64,000 nucleotides of DNA from DAOUCP01 sp034432155 (GCA_034432155.1 DAOUCP010000123.1:19374-83373); one strand, 5' to 3'; counted from the first letter of the stretch, positions 26,100 through 35,797 are shown. Translations and numbers: made by a program. Notes: generated by a model from the letters alone, not told the origin.

Positions 26100-29000
26100 A
26101 TGCTGCGTCACGTCGGGCTCTCGTCACTTCTCCTGGCGATGCTGCTTGCGCTGGGCGCTGTGAGCGCAGGATCGGACACGTCCGTTCCGCTTCCGGCTGG
26201 GGGTTGGGAGGCGGTGGATCGACCGGCGGCACCCATGGTCTCGGACGGCCTGGCGCCTGCCGACCGCCTGGCACCTGCCGACAAACCAGCGCTTGCCGGC
26301 TTCCCGGCGCTCGCTGGCTTCCCAGCGCCTGCCGACCGGCCGGCGCTTGGCGACGGCCCGGACCTTGCCGAGCGCCACGCCGCGCCGGCAAACGCGGCGC
26401 CGCGGCACAGCGCGCTTGTCTTGCTGGCAGACGAACCGCTCGTCGACCGACTCAGTGCCGCTGCGACGAGCGCTCGTGGCTCGGACGCCGCGGCCAGCTC
26501 CGGGCGCAGTCCAGAGACCATCCGGCTCGACCAGGCCATCCGGGCCGAGCAGGTCCCCGTGCTTGTGGCGCTTGCGCAGCTGGGGCTGACGGTCATCAGC
26601 CGCTATACCACCGTCGCCAACGGGCTCCTGGTTCACGGCACGTCGGAGCAGTTGGCGGCGGCGGCACAGTTGCCTGGGGTGGCGGCTGTCGAACCGGTGC
26701 CGCGCTTCCGGCCGCTCTTGGCGCGCAGTGTGCCCCACATCGGCGCCAGCGCGGTGACGGCCGAGTATGGCTACCGAGGCGAGGGTAGCGTCATCGCCAT
26801 TGTGGATTCGGGCATCGACTACAGCCACGCCGCCTTCGGTGGGCCGGGCACAGCCGAAGCGTATGCCGCTGCCGCCGGGACTGTGACCGTCATCAGCGAC
26901 ACCTGGCAAGGTCAAGCGCTGTTCCCGACCGCCCGCGTCGTGGGTGGCTGGGACTTCGTGGGCAGCCGCTATACCACGCCCGAGCTCTGTCCACCGGAGC
27001 TGGCCGAGGCAGGTCGTTGCACGACGACCCCGGAGCCTGACCCCGACCCCTTCGATGAGTACGGCCACGGCACGATGGTGGCCGGCATCGCGGCCGGGCA
27101 GGAGACTGAGAGCGTCAGCCGCGGCGTGGCACCCGCAGCCTCGCTGGTGGCTCTCAAGATCTATGGCTCATCGCAGGCCGGCACCGGCGTCGACGAAGCC
27201 GTCGATGTCGTGCTGGATGCCCTGGAATGGTGCGCCCGGGTCAATCTCGGCCTGCCGGTCCCGGGCACCGCTCCCGATCACGTGGACGTGGCCAATCTCA
27301 GCCTGGGGGAGCCCTACGGCCAAGCCGGCCCGGAGTTCAGCGCCGCCATCGCGCGGACCACCGCCGCCGGCGTCGTCGTTGTCGCGGCGGCCGGGAACTC
27401 CGGCAACGCCCCGTATGTACTTTCCGCACCATCGGCCAGTCCCCTTGCCCTGAGCGTGGCCGGTTCGTGGCCGCCGGGCCAGTTGCAGCTGGAGGTGCGT
27501 TGGGACGGCACCAGCGAGCGGTACGACGCGGTGGAGGGTACCGTCACGGCACCGCTGGCGCGGATGGGCCGTCTGGAGGGCGAGCTGGCCTGGGTTGGAA
27601 ATGCCTGTCCGCCCGGCGACCCGGTGCAGGATCCGCTGGGACGGATTGCCCTCGTGGCGAGTGGTGGTTGCAGTGACCGGGAGAAGGTCCTGTACGTCCA
27701 GGCAAAGGGGGCGCGGGCGGTGGTGGCCATCGCCGGCGACGACGGGCGGCGCGCCATGAGCGGCGATCCCACCGGCATTGCCCTGGCGGGTGTCATGATC
27801 GATCGCGCGCCCGGGGAGCGCCTGCGGGACCTACTGCTCGGCGGTACCGTGGTTACGGCGGCGTTGGATCCGGGCCAGGAGAACGCCGACGCCATCTGGA
27901 GTCAGAGCGCCCGCGGGCCGAGCGTGCACGGCGCGCTGAAGCCCGATCTGACGGCACCTGGCGCCGGCATCTTGGCGGCCAGCCTGGGTGCCGCTTCGGG
28001 CGGGGTTTCGGCCTCGGGCACTTCGGCCGCCACGCCTCATGTGGCCGGCGCCCTTGCTCTCTTGTGGCAGCGCAAGCGAAGTGAGCGGCTGGCGGCGTTG
28101 GCGGACGACCTGGCGGCCCTGCTCATGAACTACGCCTCGCCCAACGTGCGGCCGATGGGCGGGTCCGCCACGTCGCCGGTGACGGTGTCGCGCCAAGGGG
28201 CTGGCCGAGTGGACGTCTTCGCGTCGGTGCGTGGTCGCTTCATTGCGCGCGCCGGGCCGATCGCCAGCCTGCCGCTGGGTGAGCTGTCTTCGCCGCGGAG
28301 CCAGGAGGTACTTGCCGCCGCGATCCGCCTCACCAGCCTGAGTGAGGAGGACTTGCGGATCGCGCCTTCGCTTGTGCTGCGCAACGAGCGCCATGGGGCG
28401 GCCCTGCGCGCCGAGATGCCCAGCGGCGTCATCGTTCCGGCGGGCGGAACGGCGCGCATCGACGTGACGTTCCGCCTCGACGTCGGTCAACTGCCCGAGT
28501 GGACGGTACGTGGTAGCCCTCGGGCCTCGGCCGAGGCCCTCGATCAGCTCGAGGTGGACGGCTGGATCGTGCTCACCGTGACCGATCCGCTCGGCAACCC
28601 GCGGCCCGGGATCCCTGCGGCCCAGGTGCCGTTCCGCTTGTTGCCTCGGCGTGCGACCCGGGCCTATGTCTCGCAGTGGCAGGTTCCCGTGGGCTCCACC
28701 GCGGGTCGACTGGTCATCCAGAACCTGTCGCCGTTCCACGGCTGGGCCGAGCTGTTCCACGTGCCGGCGAACGCAGAACGAGGCGATCCCGATGAACGAG
28801 CGGTGTCCGGTGGCCTCGACATCCAGCATGTCGGCGTGCGCTTCGAGACGCCAGCCGGTTCCGGCCGCCCGCATCTTAGTGTGGCTGTCGCGCTCCACGA
28901 GGTGGCTCCCATCCCGCAGCGCACGAGCTACGAAGTGATTCTCGACGTAGACCGTGATGGCCGGCCGGACTACCGCCTCCGCAACGGCACGCGCTGGGCA

Positions 29001-30110
29001 CTGGGGGCGAGCCCGGCCTCGGACGAGATGGTGCTGGCGGTTGGTCGGTGGGATCCCGTCAACGATAGGGTGAGCGAGGAACACGTCATCGGCCCCCAAG
29101 CGACCGACCTCTACACCCGGGTGACCATCCTGAGCGTGCCGATTGCCGAGCTGGGCATGAGTGAGCCACAGGCGCTGGCCTTCTACGTCATCCATCGTGG
29201 TCTGACCGAGGACTGGCTGCACGGGCCGCCTCTCGACGTCGCGCCCGATGGCGCCCTCGGTGCCGACGGCGAGTGGTACGTCTATGACCCGCAGGCCGTC
29301 AGCTACATCCCCGAATCGTGGACGGTCGGCATGGCCGGGAGTGCCTTGGCCACGACGCCGCTGATCGCCGCTGGCGGGCGCGATGCGCGGCCGCTCCTGG
29401 CGGTGTTTCCGGACAACCCGTTCGAGTGGCCCGAATCGCAAGCCACGCTGGTCATGCCCGGCCGGGCGACCATCCGGCCGCCGGGGCCTAGGCCTGTTTA
29501 CCTGCCTCTGGCCGTGAACAACGAGCGCCTGGTGCCCGAGACGCCGACCGAGAAGATGGTCAGCGAGAGCATCCAGAAGCTTCGCCAAGTGACCAAGTTC
29601 CGCACCCTCTACGACCAGCGCGACTACCGGCCCACCGGCGACCGGCCCGGGAATGGCCAGTGGCTCTACACCTTCAACGGTCCTGAGCTCGTCTACATCG
29701 TCTTCTCGCCCGAGGCCGGCCATCCCGTCGCCGAGTATATTCGGCGATTGGGGACCGTCTGGGAGCGCTGGGAGGGCGCGGAGCGGTATGGCTGCTCGAG
29801 CCGCCGCGATCACATTCTGTTGTCTGGCGATCTGGCGGCGCGCTTGGAGGCCGACTTCATCGGTGCTGGCTGGCAGGGCGATGTGCCTGACAGCGGCGAG
29901 TTCCGTGGCCGACCGGTCTGGCGACTCAGCCGATCGTCGGCCGCGGGCGGTCAGCAGCGGGTGTACCTTGACCGTGAGAATGGCCTGCCGCTCTTCTTCA
30001 GCCACCTGGATGGCGATCTCTTGCGACCCGATCGAACCATCACCTACACGAACTACGATTTCGAGAATCCCGCCATTCGCTTCCGGGGTCTGAACATTCC
30101 GTGTCCCTGA
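26100..30110 (+). CDS. giant secreted subtilisin-like serine protease
   Basis: 1336 residues from the ATG at 26100, which begins a clear signal peptide (about 1-24); the frame is open further upstream. Next are seven 6-residue repeats (about 51-92), an I9-like propeptide ending near 215, and a peptidase S8 domain with catalytic Asp236 (VDSGIDYSH), His323 (YGHGTMVAG) and Ser642 (SGTSAATPHVAG). A PA domain is inserted around 500-590. Behind it come Ig-like beta domains, a YLPL motif near residue 1134 and a separate C-terminal domain of about 190 residues with a Cys pair. It is probably a surface or extracellular protease. The stop overlaps the GTG of the LOG-like gene. Confidence 0.9.
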   Translation: MLRHVGLSSLLLAMLLALGAVSAGSDTSVPLPAGGWEAVDRPAAPMVSDGLAPADRLAPADKPALAGFPALAGFPAPADRPALGDGPDLAERHAAPANAAPRHSALVLLADEPLVDRLSAAATSARGSDAAASSGRSPETIRLDQAIRAEQVPVLVALAQLGLTVISRYTTVANGLLVHGTSEQLAAAAQLPGVAAVEPVPRFRPLLARSVPHIGASAVTAEYGYRGEGSVIAIVDSGIDYSHAAFGGPGTAEAYAAAAGTVTVISDTWQGQALFPTARVVGGWDFVGSRYTTPELCPPELAEAGRCTTTPEPDPDPFDEYGHGTMVAGIAAGQETESVSRGVAPAASLVALKIYGSSQAGTGVDEAVDVVLDALEWCARVNLGLPVPGTAPDHVDVANLSLGEPYGQAGPEFSAAIARTTAAGVVVVAAAGNSGNAPYVLSAPSASPLALSVAGSWPPGQLQLEVRWDGTSERYDAVEGTVTAPLARMGRLEGELAWVGNACPPGDPVQDPLGRIALVASGGCSDREKVLYVQAKGARAVVAIAGDDGRRAMSGDPTGIALAGVMIDRAPGERLRDLLLGGTVVTAALDPGQENADAIWSQSARGPSVHGALKPDLTAPGAGILAASLGAASGGVSASGTSAATPHVAGALALLWQRKRSERLAALADDLAALLMNYASPNVRPMGGSATSPVTVSRQGAGRVDVFASVRGRFIARAGPIASLPLGELSSPRSQEVLAAAIRLTSLSEEDLRIAPSLVLRNERHGAALRAEMPSGVIVPAGGTARIDVTFRLDVGQLPEWTVRGSPRASAEALDQLEVDGWIVLTVTDPLGNPRPGIPAAQVPFRLLPRRATRAYVSQWQVPVGSTAGRLVIQNLSPFHGWAELFHVPANAERGDPDERAVSGGLDIQHVGVRFETPAGSGRPHLSVAVALHEVAPIPQRTSYEVILDVDRDGRPDYRLRNGTRWALGASPASDEMVLAVGRWDPVNDRVSEEHVIGPQATDLYTRVTILSVPIAELGMSEPQALAFYVIHRGLTEDWLHGPPLDVAPDGALGADGEWYVYDPQAVSYIPESWTVGMAGSALATTPLIAAGGRDARPLLAVFPDNPFEWPESQATLVMPGRATIRPPGPRPVYLPLAVNNERLVPETPTEKMVSESIQKLRQVTKFRTLYDQRDYRPTGDRPGNGQWLYTFNGPELVYIVFSPEAGHPVAEYIRRLGTVWERWEGAERYGCSSRRDHILLSGDLAARLEADFIGAGWQGDVPDSGEFRGRPVWRLSRSSAAGGQQRVYLDRENGLPLFFSHLDGDLLRPDRTITYTNYDFENPAIRFRGLNIPCP
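26250..26375 (+). repeat. seven 18-bp in-frame tandem repeats near the subtilase N terminus
   Basis: Units of six codons encode LAPADR, LAPADK, PALAGF, PALAGF, PAPADR, PALGDG and PDLAER. The repeat lies between signal peptide and propeptide, giving an Ala/Pro-rich spacer. Unit size is half that of the 36-bp arrays elsewhere in the window. Confidence 0.85.
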
Positions 30111-30694
30111 CTGGTGGCGACCTGCTCGATGGTCTCGCGGAAGTGGGAGCCGGGCCACGCATCGCGGTGTTCGGCTCCGGCGCGCCGATGCGTCCCGATC
30201 ACCCGGCCTACGAGGAAGCCTTTCGATTGGGCCGCTTGCTGGCGGCGGCCGGCTGCATTGTGCTGACCGGCGGCTACGACGGAACCATGGCAGCGGTGAG
30301 TCGAGGCGCCTGGTCGGTCGGTGGCCGCATCCTTGGCATCACCATGAGTCTTTTCGTGGAACCCCCGAACCCGTGGCTGAGCCGCGAGGTGCGGGTGGAT
30401 CGGTTCGCCGAGCGGCTGGCGGTGCTCTGTGACCATGCCGATGGCTACGTCGTGCTGCCAGGCGGCGTCGGCACGCTCAACGAGCTCGGCTATGCCTGGA
30501 GCATCCTGTTGACCGGCGCCGTTCCTCGGCGGCCGCTGGTGCTAGTCGGCCCATCGTGGCGACGGCTGGTTTCCTGCTTTCGCGCCGAGGGCTTTCCTCT
30601 GCAGCCGGAGATCGAGCAGTTCACCGAATTCGTTGCTACGCCCGAGGAAGCGGTGGCGGCTTTGCGCCAGCACCTGGTCGGGCAACGGCGCTAG
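30101..30694 (+). CDS. LOG-family-like protein (Rossmann fold, PGGxGT motif)
   Basis: 197 residues; the GTG start overlaps the end of the subtilase gene. Signature VLPGGVGTLNEL is the nucleotide-monophosphate-binding motif of the LOG/TIGR00730-TIGR00725 group, and GGYDGTMAAVSRGA is the matching N-terminal glycine loop. LOG enzymes release cytokinin-type bases from their ribotides, and bacterial relatives hydrolyse nucleoside 5'-monophosphates such as AMP. The catalytic Arg-Glu pair is plausible (RLAVLCDHAD, GTLNE) but not certain. Cytosolic. Its coupling to a secreted protease gene has no obvious functional logic. Confidence 0.8.
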   Translation: MSLTGGDLLDGLAEVGAGPRIAVFGSGAPMRPDHPAYEEAFRLGRLLAAAGCIVLTGGYDGTMAAVSRGAWSVGGRILGITMSLFVEPPNPWLSREVRVDRFAERLAVLCDHADGYVVLPGGVGTLNELGYAWSILLTGAVPRRPLVLVGPSWRRLVSCFRAEGFPLQPEIEQFTEFVATPEEAVAALRQHLVGQRR

Positions 30695-30938
30695 TCCGCG
30701 TCTGAAGCACGCCCTCACAACTGTGGTCATCCGCGTCTGACGCACGCCGTCGCAACTGCGGTGCGGCGCCTCTCACCGACGCCGGCGCAACTGCGGTGCG
30801 GCGCGTCTGACCGACGCCGTCGTAACTGCGCTCAGCCGCCTCCGACCCGCGCCGGCGCAACTGCGCTCATCCGCGTCTGAACCATGCCGTTGCAACTCGG
30901 CTCATGTGCGTCTGAACCACGCCGTCGCCGCCGCGCCA
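30694..30938. repeat. 35-bp intergenic tandem repeat array, about seven units
   Basis: Contiguous units start at 30694, 30729, 30764, 30799, 30834, 30869 and 30904 (the last only partial). The consensus resembles ATCCGCGTCTGA then ACGCCGTCGCAACTGCG and a variable tail. There are no unique spacers between units, so this is a degenerate minisatellite rather than a CRISPR. The array begins in the stop codon of the LOG-like gene. The remainder of the 314-bp gap (30939-31008) holds nothing recognisable. Confidence 0.85.
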
Positions 30939-31008
30939 TCACCGAGGCCGCCGGCCCCATGGCAATGGGCTGCCTTCCGACCATCCTCACTTGGCCGCGA
31001 CACGCCGC

Positions 31009-32277
31009 CTAGGGCACTTTGGCCATCGCCTTCAGGGCAGCGAAGGCCGGCCGCGGTGTCCCATCGGGGTTGGTGATGCACCACCAATACTGCTCGTTCT
31101 GTTCGGTCCAGTCGGGATCACAGATGTAGATGGCGGTCATGAGGCCAATCCACGGCTGCCAATGGTCGCGGGCATAGGCGTACGCGCGTACCAGGTATTC
31201 GGCCTTCTGGGCCTCGCTGACGGCGTGCCAGGCGTACTCGGGGTGCACCGGATCGCTGGTCCAGCCCATCTCCAGGACGGCCACCCGGCGATCGCCGTCG
31301 CCATAGCGCTCCTGGATGGCTCGCAGATCCTCGACGCGGCGGAAGGTGAAAAACCGCTCGCCGCCGTAGCGAGCCTTGTCGGCGGCTGCCTCTTCCGGAC
31401 TCAGCTCGGGCGGTGCGGCGTAGCCAGCGGCATGGACGCCCAGGACGTCAAAGTAGCCATCGGGCGAGCCGTTCATGGCGCGGTAGAGGGCATCCAGGTA
31501 CTCGTCGTCCGGCATGGCCTGGGGCGGGCGCGTTCCGGTTGGTGACAGGCCAGCGGAGATCACAAGGGCGCGGGGGTCGGCTGCCTTGATAGCCTGATAG
31601 GCGACCCGCAGCATCTCCGCGTAGCCGGCGGGGTCCGGTGCCTGATCACACCACTCCCGAGCCAGGTTCGGCTCGTTCCACACCTGGTAGGCCTCGATCT
31701 TGCCCCGGTAGCGCGTCGCCAGCGCCGTCAGGAAGTCGCCGAAGTCAGCCAGGTTCTGGGGTGGGCCTTGCAGCGTACAGCCGGAGCGCGCCCACGCTGG
31801 CTGGTGGTCGACGCGGACAAGGAGCGACAAGCCACCGTATCGCTCCATGGTGTCCACAATGTGGTCGGTGTGCGACCAGTCGAACTGACCCTTCTTGAGC
31901 TCGATGTCTCGCCAGCCGAAGCCTTGCTTGATCCACCGGAAGCCCATGTCCTTGACCACCAGCATGTCCCGTTCGGCCAACTCGGGCCGCCACCACAGGA
32001 AGGCTTGCACTGCGTAGTCGGGAGAGGTCATGACCACCGGCCCGCTCTGGGCCGGCGACGGACGTGCCGCCAGAAGCGCTTCACTGGTGACCGCCAGGGC
32101 GCCACGAACGATCGGGGTGGGTGGCGCCGGTGACTCCGCTGCTGGCTCACGACTCGGACTGGCCGCGGGCTCGGTACCAGGCTGGCTGCGGCAGGCAGCG
32201 GCCGTCAGCGCCAGGCTGACCGCCACGGCGAGGGGCCAGGCATCGGCTGCCCAGTACCGGTTGATGGCACGCGTCAT
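31009..32277 (-). CDS. glycoside-hydrolase-like lipoprotein (clan GH-A, GH39/GH5-like)
   Basis: 422 residues; ATG with GGAGGT upstream. The signal peptide ends in a lipobox TAAAC, with Cys29 the likely lipidated residue, followed by a Ser/Pro linker. The rest reads as a TIM barrel: WIKQGFGWRDIE early, the acid/base Glu202 in VWNEPN after strand 4, and the nucleophile Glu336 in VLEMGW at strand 7. This arrangement is that of clan GH-A retaining enzymes. WNEPN with a following tyrosine-rich barrel end is close to GH39-type xylosidases or distant cellulases; the sugar is unknown. It would act outside the cell on polysaccharide. No transporter or partner glycosidase is adjacent. Confidence 0.8.
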   Translation of the reverse strand: MTRAINRYWAADAWPLAVAVSLALTAAACRSQPGTEPAASPSREPAAESPAPPTPIVRGALAVTSEALLAARPSPAQSGPVVMTSPDYAVQAFLWWRPELAERDMLVVKDMGFRWIKQGFGWRDIELKKGQFDWSHTDHIVDTMERYGGLSLLVRVDHQPAWARSGCTLQGPPQNLADFGDFLTALATRYRGKIEAYQVWNEPNLAREWCDQAPDPAGYAEMLRVAYQAIKAADPRALVISAGLSPTGTRPPQAMPDDEYLDALYRAMNGSPDGYFDVLGVHAAGYAAPPELSPEEAAADKARYGGERFFTFRRVEDLRAIQERYGDGDRRVAVLEMGWTSDPVHPEYAWHAVSEAQKAEYLVRAYAYARDHWQPWIGLMTAIYICDPDWTEQNEQYWWCITNPDGTPRPAFAALKAMAKVP

Positions 32278-32641
32278 TGCAGGACCTCCATAGGCGGGGA
32301 GGAGGAGGCGACGGCCGACGGGCCGACGCGGCCGACCATTCTAGCGTCGGGAAGTATGGGCAACGAATTCGGCCGGAAGGAGGCAGCCGCCCGCGACCCT
32401 TCGGCCCAAACGCGGCCGCCGGCGCGGAAGCTCTCCGCTCGGCCGACGATTGGCGAATGGCAGGCGATGCCCGGGGCGCCCGTCAGTGGCTCGCCAGCCG
32501 GCAGCCCGCCGCTGGGCCGGCCATCGGCGAGCGGCGAATCGGACACCGTGGCGGGGCGCCAGTCCGCAGCCGAGAGGCCGGTAGCCTAGCGCTCGGGCGA
32601 CGATCGGCGAGCGGCGACTCGGACACCGCGCCCCACCCTCA
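32278..32641. repeat. 364-bp gap with spaced direct repeats
   Basis: No gene is supported here. ATCGGCGAGCGGCGAATCGG at 32523 recurs as ATCGGCGAGCGGCGACTCGG at 32603, an 80-bp period, and a more diverged copy (GATTGGCGAATGG) lies near 32448. The rest is GC-rich sequence with no promoter-like or terminator-like element I can support. Confidence 0.6.
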
Positions 32642-33898
32642 TCAACCGCCGCCATCGACCCGGTACCAGGTCTCGCGCAAGGGGTCCGGCAGGAACGGGG
32701 AACCGCCCGGCACCTCGGGGCGAACGCCGACCACGAAGCGCCGCCGTCGGGCGGCATACTCGGCTGCCAGGTTCAGAGCTGGCCAGTAGCGTCGGGCATC
32801 GCTGGCCACGATCGTTTGCAGCTCGGTCCCGAGGGCCGCGTCGACGCGCTGGTGCCCCGGTGGGCCGTGCACGTTGCCGCCTTCCGGCCGCAAGGGGGCA
32901 CGGTCCGAGATGGCGACGATGTCCAAGGGATGGTTCCAGGTGGGCGCCGTGGCCAGAAGGCCGCGAGTCTCATGCGATAGCACGGTGTACTCGGCAGGTT
33001 CATAGACGGCGTTCAACGATCCACTGGTGAACGACTCCAGGCTCTTGACGAGAGACGCAAGCTCTCGGACGCGCTCGGCATCGGCGATGGCAGGCAGCGG
33101 ATCGACGAGCCAACGCGGGAAGCCGGTGAGGCTGACCCGACGGAAGTCCCGCGGCGCGCTGCCGAAGCGGACGTACACGTGCACCGCAAAGCCGAGCTGA
33201 TCGGGGTGCTCGTAACGTTCCTCGAGGGTGAAGAAGCGCAGATCGTAGGTCAGGGTACGCAACCATTCCTGGATCTGATCCTCCTCCACGCGGCCCTCAA
33301 AGAGGCTGTGCTCCCAATCGAACAGTCGGTGACCGGCGATCAGGCGACCATCGCCATACAGGCTGAGGAAAGGCGTGCCGTTCATCTCCTCCCACGCCGC
33401 CCCCGGCTGGCCAGTGTCCGACCAGCCGATCTGCAGGATGATGGTGGCCGGATCGGTGGGGTGGGCGACTACGCCGCCCGGTCTAGTCGGAGTCGGCGAT
33501 GGGCCAGGGGTGATGGAGGCAGTCGGTGTGCGGCTGGGCGGCCGTGTCGGGCTGGGTCCGGGCGTGTGGCTGGGGCTGGGCGTGAAGCTGGGAAGCGCCC
33601 GCACCGGCGGGAAGGGCAACCCCATGTCGCGCAGCAGGGCTGGAAGGAAGCGGTCGGAGTAGGTAGGCGTGGGCCGCACTTGGGCCGGCGAGCCCAGCGG
33701 CTGCCGTGTCACGGCGGCGTGCACCGTGCCTCGGGAGGGAGGGACACAGAGGCGCACCTGGCTCTGCGCTTCGGCCGGGACGACGGGCGAATGCGCGACG
33801 CCGATGGCGATCAGGATGACGGCACAGCCAACAGCGAGCGCGACCGCGGCCGCAAAGCTGTGCGGTCGCGAGTCGCTGCGGATGGATGGCCCTTGCAT
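32642..33898 (-). CDS. membrane-anchored or secreted protein with Thr/Pro linker
   Basis: 418 residues from the ATG at 33898, chosen because a signal/anchor (SFAAAVALAVGCAVILIAIGV) follows at about residues 14-35; the open frame beyond it runs through intergenic repeats and is not believed. A Ser/Thr/Pro linker occupies about residues 95-145. The rest (about 150-418) is an alpha/beta-looking domain with ILQIGWSDTGQPG at its start, LYGDGRLIAG, and WLRTLTYDLRFFTLEERY. This pattern is seen in uncharacterised Chloroflexota proteins, to the best of my knowledge without assigned activity. Only two cysteines are in the mature part. Function unknown. Confidence 0.65.
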   Translation of the reverse strand: MQGPSIRSDSRPHSFAAAVALAVGCAVILIAIGVAHSPVVPAEAQSQVRLCVPPSRGTVHAAVTRQPLGSPAQVRPTPTYSDRFLPALLRDMGLPFPPVRALPSFTPSPSHTPGPSPTRPPSRTPTASITPGPSPTPTRPGGVVAHPTDPATIILQIGWSDTGQPGAAWEEMNGTPFLSLYGDGRLIAGHRLFDWEHSLFEGRVEEDQIQEWLRTLTYDLRFFTLEERYEHPDQLGFAVHVYVRFGSAPRDFRRVSLTGFPRWLVDPLPAIADAERVRELASLVKSLESFTSGSLNAVYEPAEYTVLSHETRGLLATAPTWNHPLDIVAISDRAPLRPEGGNVHGPPGHQRVDAALGTELQTIVASDARRYWPALNLAAEYAARRRRFVVGVRPEVPGGSPFLPDPLRETWYRVDGGG

Positions 33899-33963
33899 GA
33901 TGACGAGCTTGTGGCACCTGGAACACAAAGAGAGCGCCGGACATCGGGCACGCTGCGGCGTGG

Positions 33964-34092
33964 AGCGCCGGCTCCTCGCTCTGGAGACACGAACACTCTG
34001 GCGCCCAGCGCCTGCCCCTCGCTCTGGCAACCGGCTACCTGCAGCGCCGAGCGCTTGCCCCTCGCTCTGGCGATGGGCCGCGCCGCGGCCCA
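33964..34092. repeat. three 43-bp intergenic tandem repeats
   Basis: Units start at 33964, 34007 and 34050. Each begins with a 21-bp core close to AGCGCCTGCCCCTCGCTCTG and G; the second halves vary. They lie upstream of the linker-protein gene (start 33898, minus) and could affect its promoter spacing. Confidence 0.8.
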
Positions 34093-34160
34093 CATCGGCC
34101 ATGGCCAACGGATCGACTTAGTATAGCCTGCCCGCCGGCAGGACGTGGCACGCCGGCGCC

Positions 34161-35747
34161 CTAGTCCCGCGGCTGCGCGGCGGCGACTTCCCGCAGTGCC
34201 GCCGCCGTGCTCGGCACATAGCCCAGAATCGAGGCCGCGTCCCTCGGCGTCTGGCGCGGCAGCAACCGACCGTACACTCTGCCGTCGCGGCGGCGTTCCA
34301 GGATGAGCTCGACAGCCTCCAGCAGGCCGCAGTGGTGGGCGCCGCGCACCCCGGCGAGAATCTCCTGGTAGGCGCCGACGCCTTGGATCACGACGAAGGG
34401 AGCGGGCTCGCCCACCGGAAGCAGAACCGCCGCCTCCGGTCCGAAAGCCTTCGGTGGATAGCGACCGTCATTGTCACAGGTCAGGTCGCCGAAGATGACC
34501 GGTGAAGCGGGTCCATCGGCGCCCTGGACGGCGAGGAAGCGAAACGGCCGGCCGAGAATCAGCATGTCAGGGATGGCCGCCATCAGGCCCACGTCAGCAA
34601 TGGCCCACGGTGGTTGCCCCGGGGGCCCCGGCTTGCGTTGCACCACCTTGAAGACGTGGAAGCCGGCCTCGGCAGCGACCAGGCTTCCGAGCTCGAAGGT
34701 CACCTCGGGTGGCGGGACGGCGAACTCGTTAGCCACAGTCATCAGGCCGGAAAGGAGCTCCTTCACCAACCGCCGATGAGGGTACGGCTCGCCCAGCGGC
34801 GGCACCCCGCCGCCGATGTTGAGCTCTCGCAGGCTTGGGTGGGCGCGGCGCTGCTCGGCCCAGACACGTGCTGCCAAGAGCAGGCTCGTGACGTACACCT
34901 CGACGGGCAGTCCTTCGGCCGAGCCCACCATGCCGTGCAGCGTGGTGAGAGTGAGATGCTCGACGCGGCCGATCTCGGCCGCCAACCTGGCCAGCTCGTG
35001 GCGGTCCACGCCAAACCGGCTGGGCAACGCGTCCAGTTCGGCCATGGTGCTTGCCGGGCCACACTTCAGACGCAGACCGACATCCATTTGCGGCTGACCC
35101 GCTTGGGCGAAGTACGGCAGCTCGTCACGGTCCAGGATTGGCTGCATCGACCAGCCATGGCGGGCGAGATAGACGATGCGCTCGGCGTAAGCGTGGGGTC
35201 GCAAGGGACCGTCTAGGTCGTTCGCAGGCAGCACCACGCTCGCGTCGGTGGCATGGGCTGCCGCCTGGCCGTTGCCGGCCGGCTCTGGCCAGGCATAGGT
35301 TTCGGGTGGCAGCGTGAAGCCGTTGCACACCACGCGGAAGTGGGCGGGCAACAGGCCTTGGGCGGCGAACCATTCCACATGGCGTAGGTCCTGCGCCGAG
35401 CTGCACTCTGCCCCCCAGCCGGACCGGTAGGCGGCGTGTGTAACTTCGCTGGCCATGTTGGCCTTGGCGGCGTACAGGTAGCCCAGACGCCCCGGATAGC
35501 GCAGTTCCTCGGCCACCGACCGTGTCAGCTCCATCCATTCGCGACACCGGCGCTCGACCAGGGTGGTGTCGACGATCTCCAGCGGTGCACCGTGGCGGCG
35601 CACAGCGTCGATGACACGCAGCTCGTTGATCCAGAGCTGGCCCTCCTCATCGTAGTGCAGGTAGTCCCAGATGCGGCTGTCGGCCCACAGCGCGGCGACA
35701 TGATCGCGGTAGCGCAGCATCCCCTCGGCAGAAGCCCCGTCAGCCAT
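34161..35747 (-). CDS. fold-type III PLP-dependent decarboxylase (arginine/diaminopimelate decarboxylase-like)
   Basis: 528 residues; AAAGGA upstream of the ATG. An alanine-racemase-type barrel binds PLP through the Lys in YAAKANM, with the phosphate-binding glycines in NIGGGVPPLGEP and the C-terminal substrate motif CDNDGRY in place of CDSxD. These belong to the ornithine/arginine/diaminopimelate decarboxylase superfamily. Length is between DapDC (about 420) and biosynthetic SpeA (about 630). Given the MTA salvage pair elsewhere in the window, a polyamine role is plausible; lysine synthesis would be the alternative. The -10-like TATAAT on the minus strand at 35774-35779 lies 27 bp upstream of the start. 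Confidence 0.8.
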   Translation of the reverse strand: MADGASAEGMLRYRDHVAALWADSRIWDYLHYDEEGQLWINELRVIDAVRRHGAPLEIVDTTLVERRCREWMELTRSVAEELRYPGRLGYLYAAKANMASEVTHAAYRSGWGAECSSAQDLRHVEWFAAQGLLPAHFRVVCNGFTLPPETYAWPEPAGNGQAAAHATDASVVLPANDLDGPLRPHAYAERIVYLARHGWSMQPILDRDELPYFAQAGQPQMDVGLRLKCGPASTMAELDALPSRFGVDRHELARLAAEIGRVEHLTLTTLHGMVGSAEGLPVEVYVTSLLLAARVWAEQRRAHPSLRELNIGGGVPPLGEPYPHRRLVKELLSGLMTVANEFAVPPPEVTFELGSLVAAEAGFHVFKVVQRKPGPPGQPPWAIADVGLMAAIPDMLILGRPFRFLAVQGADGPASPVIFGDLTCDNDGRYPPKAFGPEAAVLLPVGEPAPFVVIQGVGAYQEILAGVRGAHHCGLLEAVELILERRRDGRVYGRLLPRQTPRDAASILGYVPSTAAALREVAAAQPRD

Positions 35748-35773
35748 TGGCCCGTCCTTTCGGCGTTCGGCCG

Positions 35774-35779
35774 ATTATA
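35774..35779 (-). promoter_or_regulatory. candidate -10 box for the PLP decarboxylase gene
   Basis: TATAAT on the minus strand, giving a leader of about 20 nt. No good -35 hexamer is found. It faces the divergent pspA-type promoter at 35798-35826 less than 20 bp away, so the two could interfere with each other. Confidence 0.4.
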
Positions 35780-35797
35780 GAGCCGCAGACGCCGTCC

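Noticed and set aside
27831..30158. Long open frame on the minus strand opposite the subtilase
   Set aside because: It is the GC-rich shadow of the subtilase; no ribosome site and a His/Arg/Gly-rich composition typical of antisense frames.
30694..30938. Possible CRISPR array
   Set aside because: Units are contiguous 35-mers with no unique spacers and no cas genes; it is a degenerate tandem repeat.
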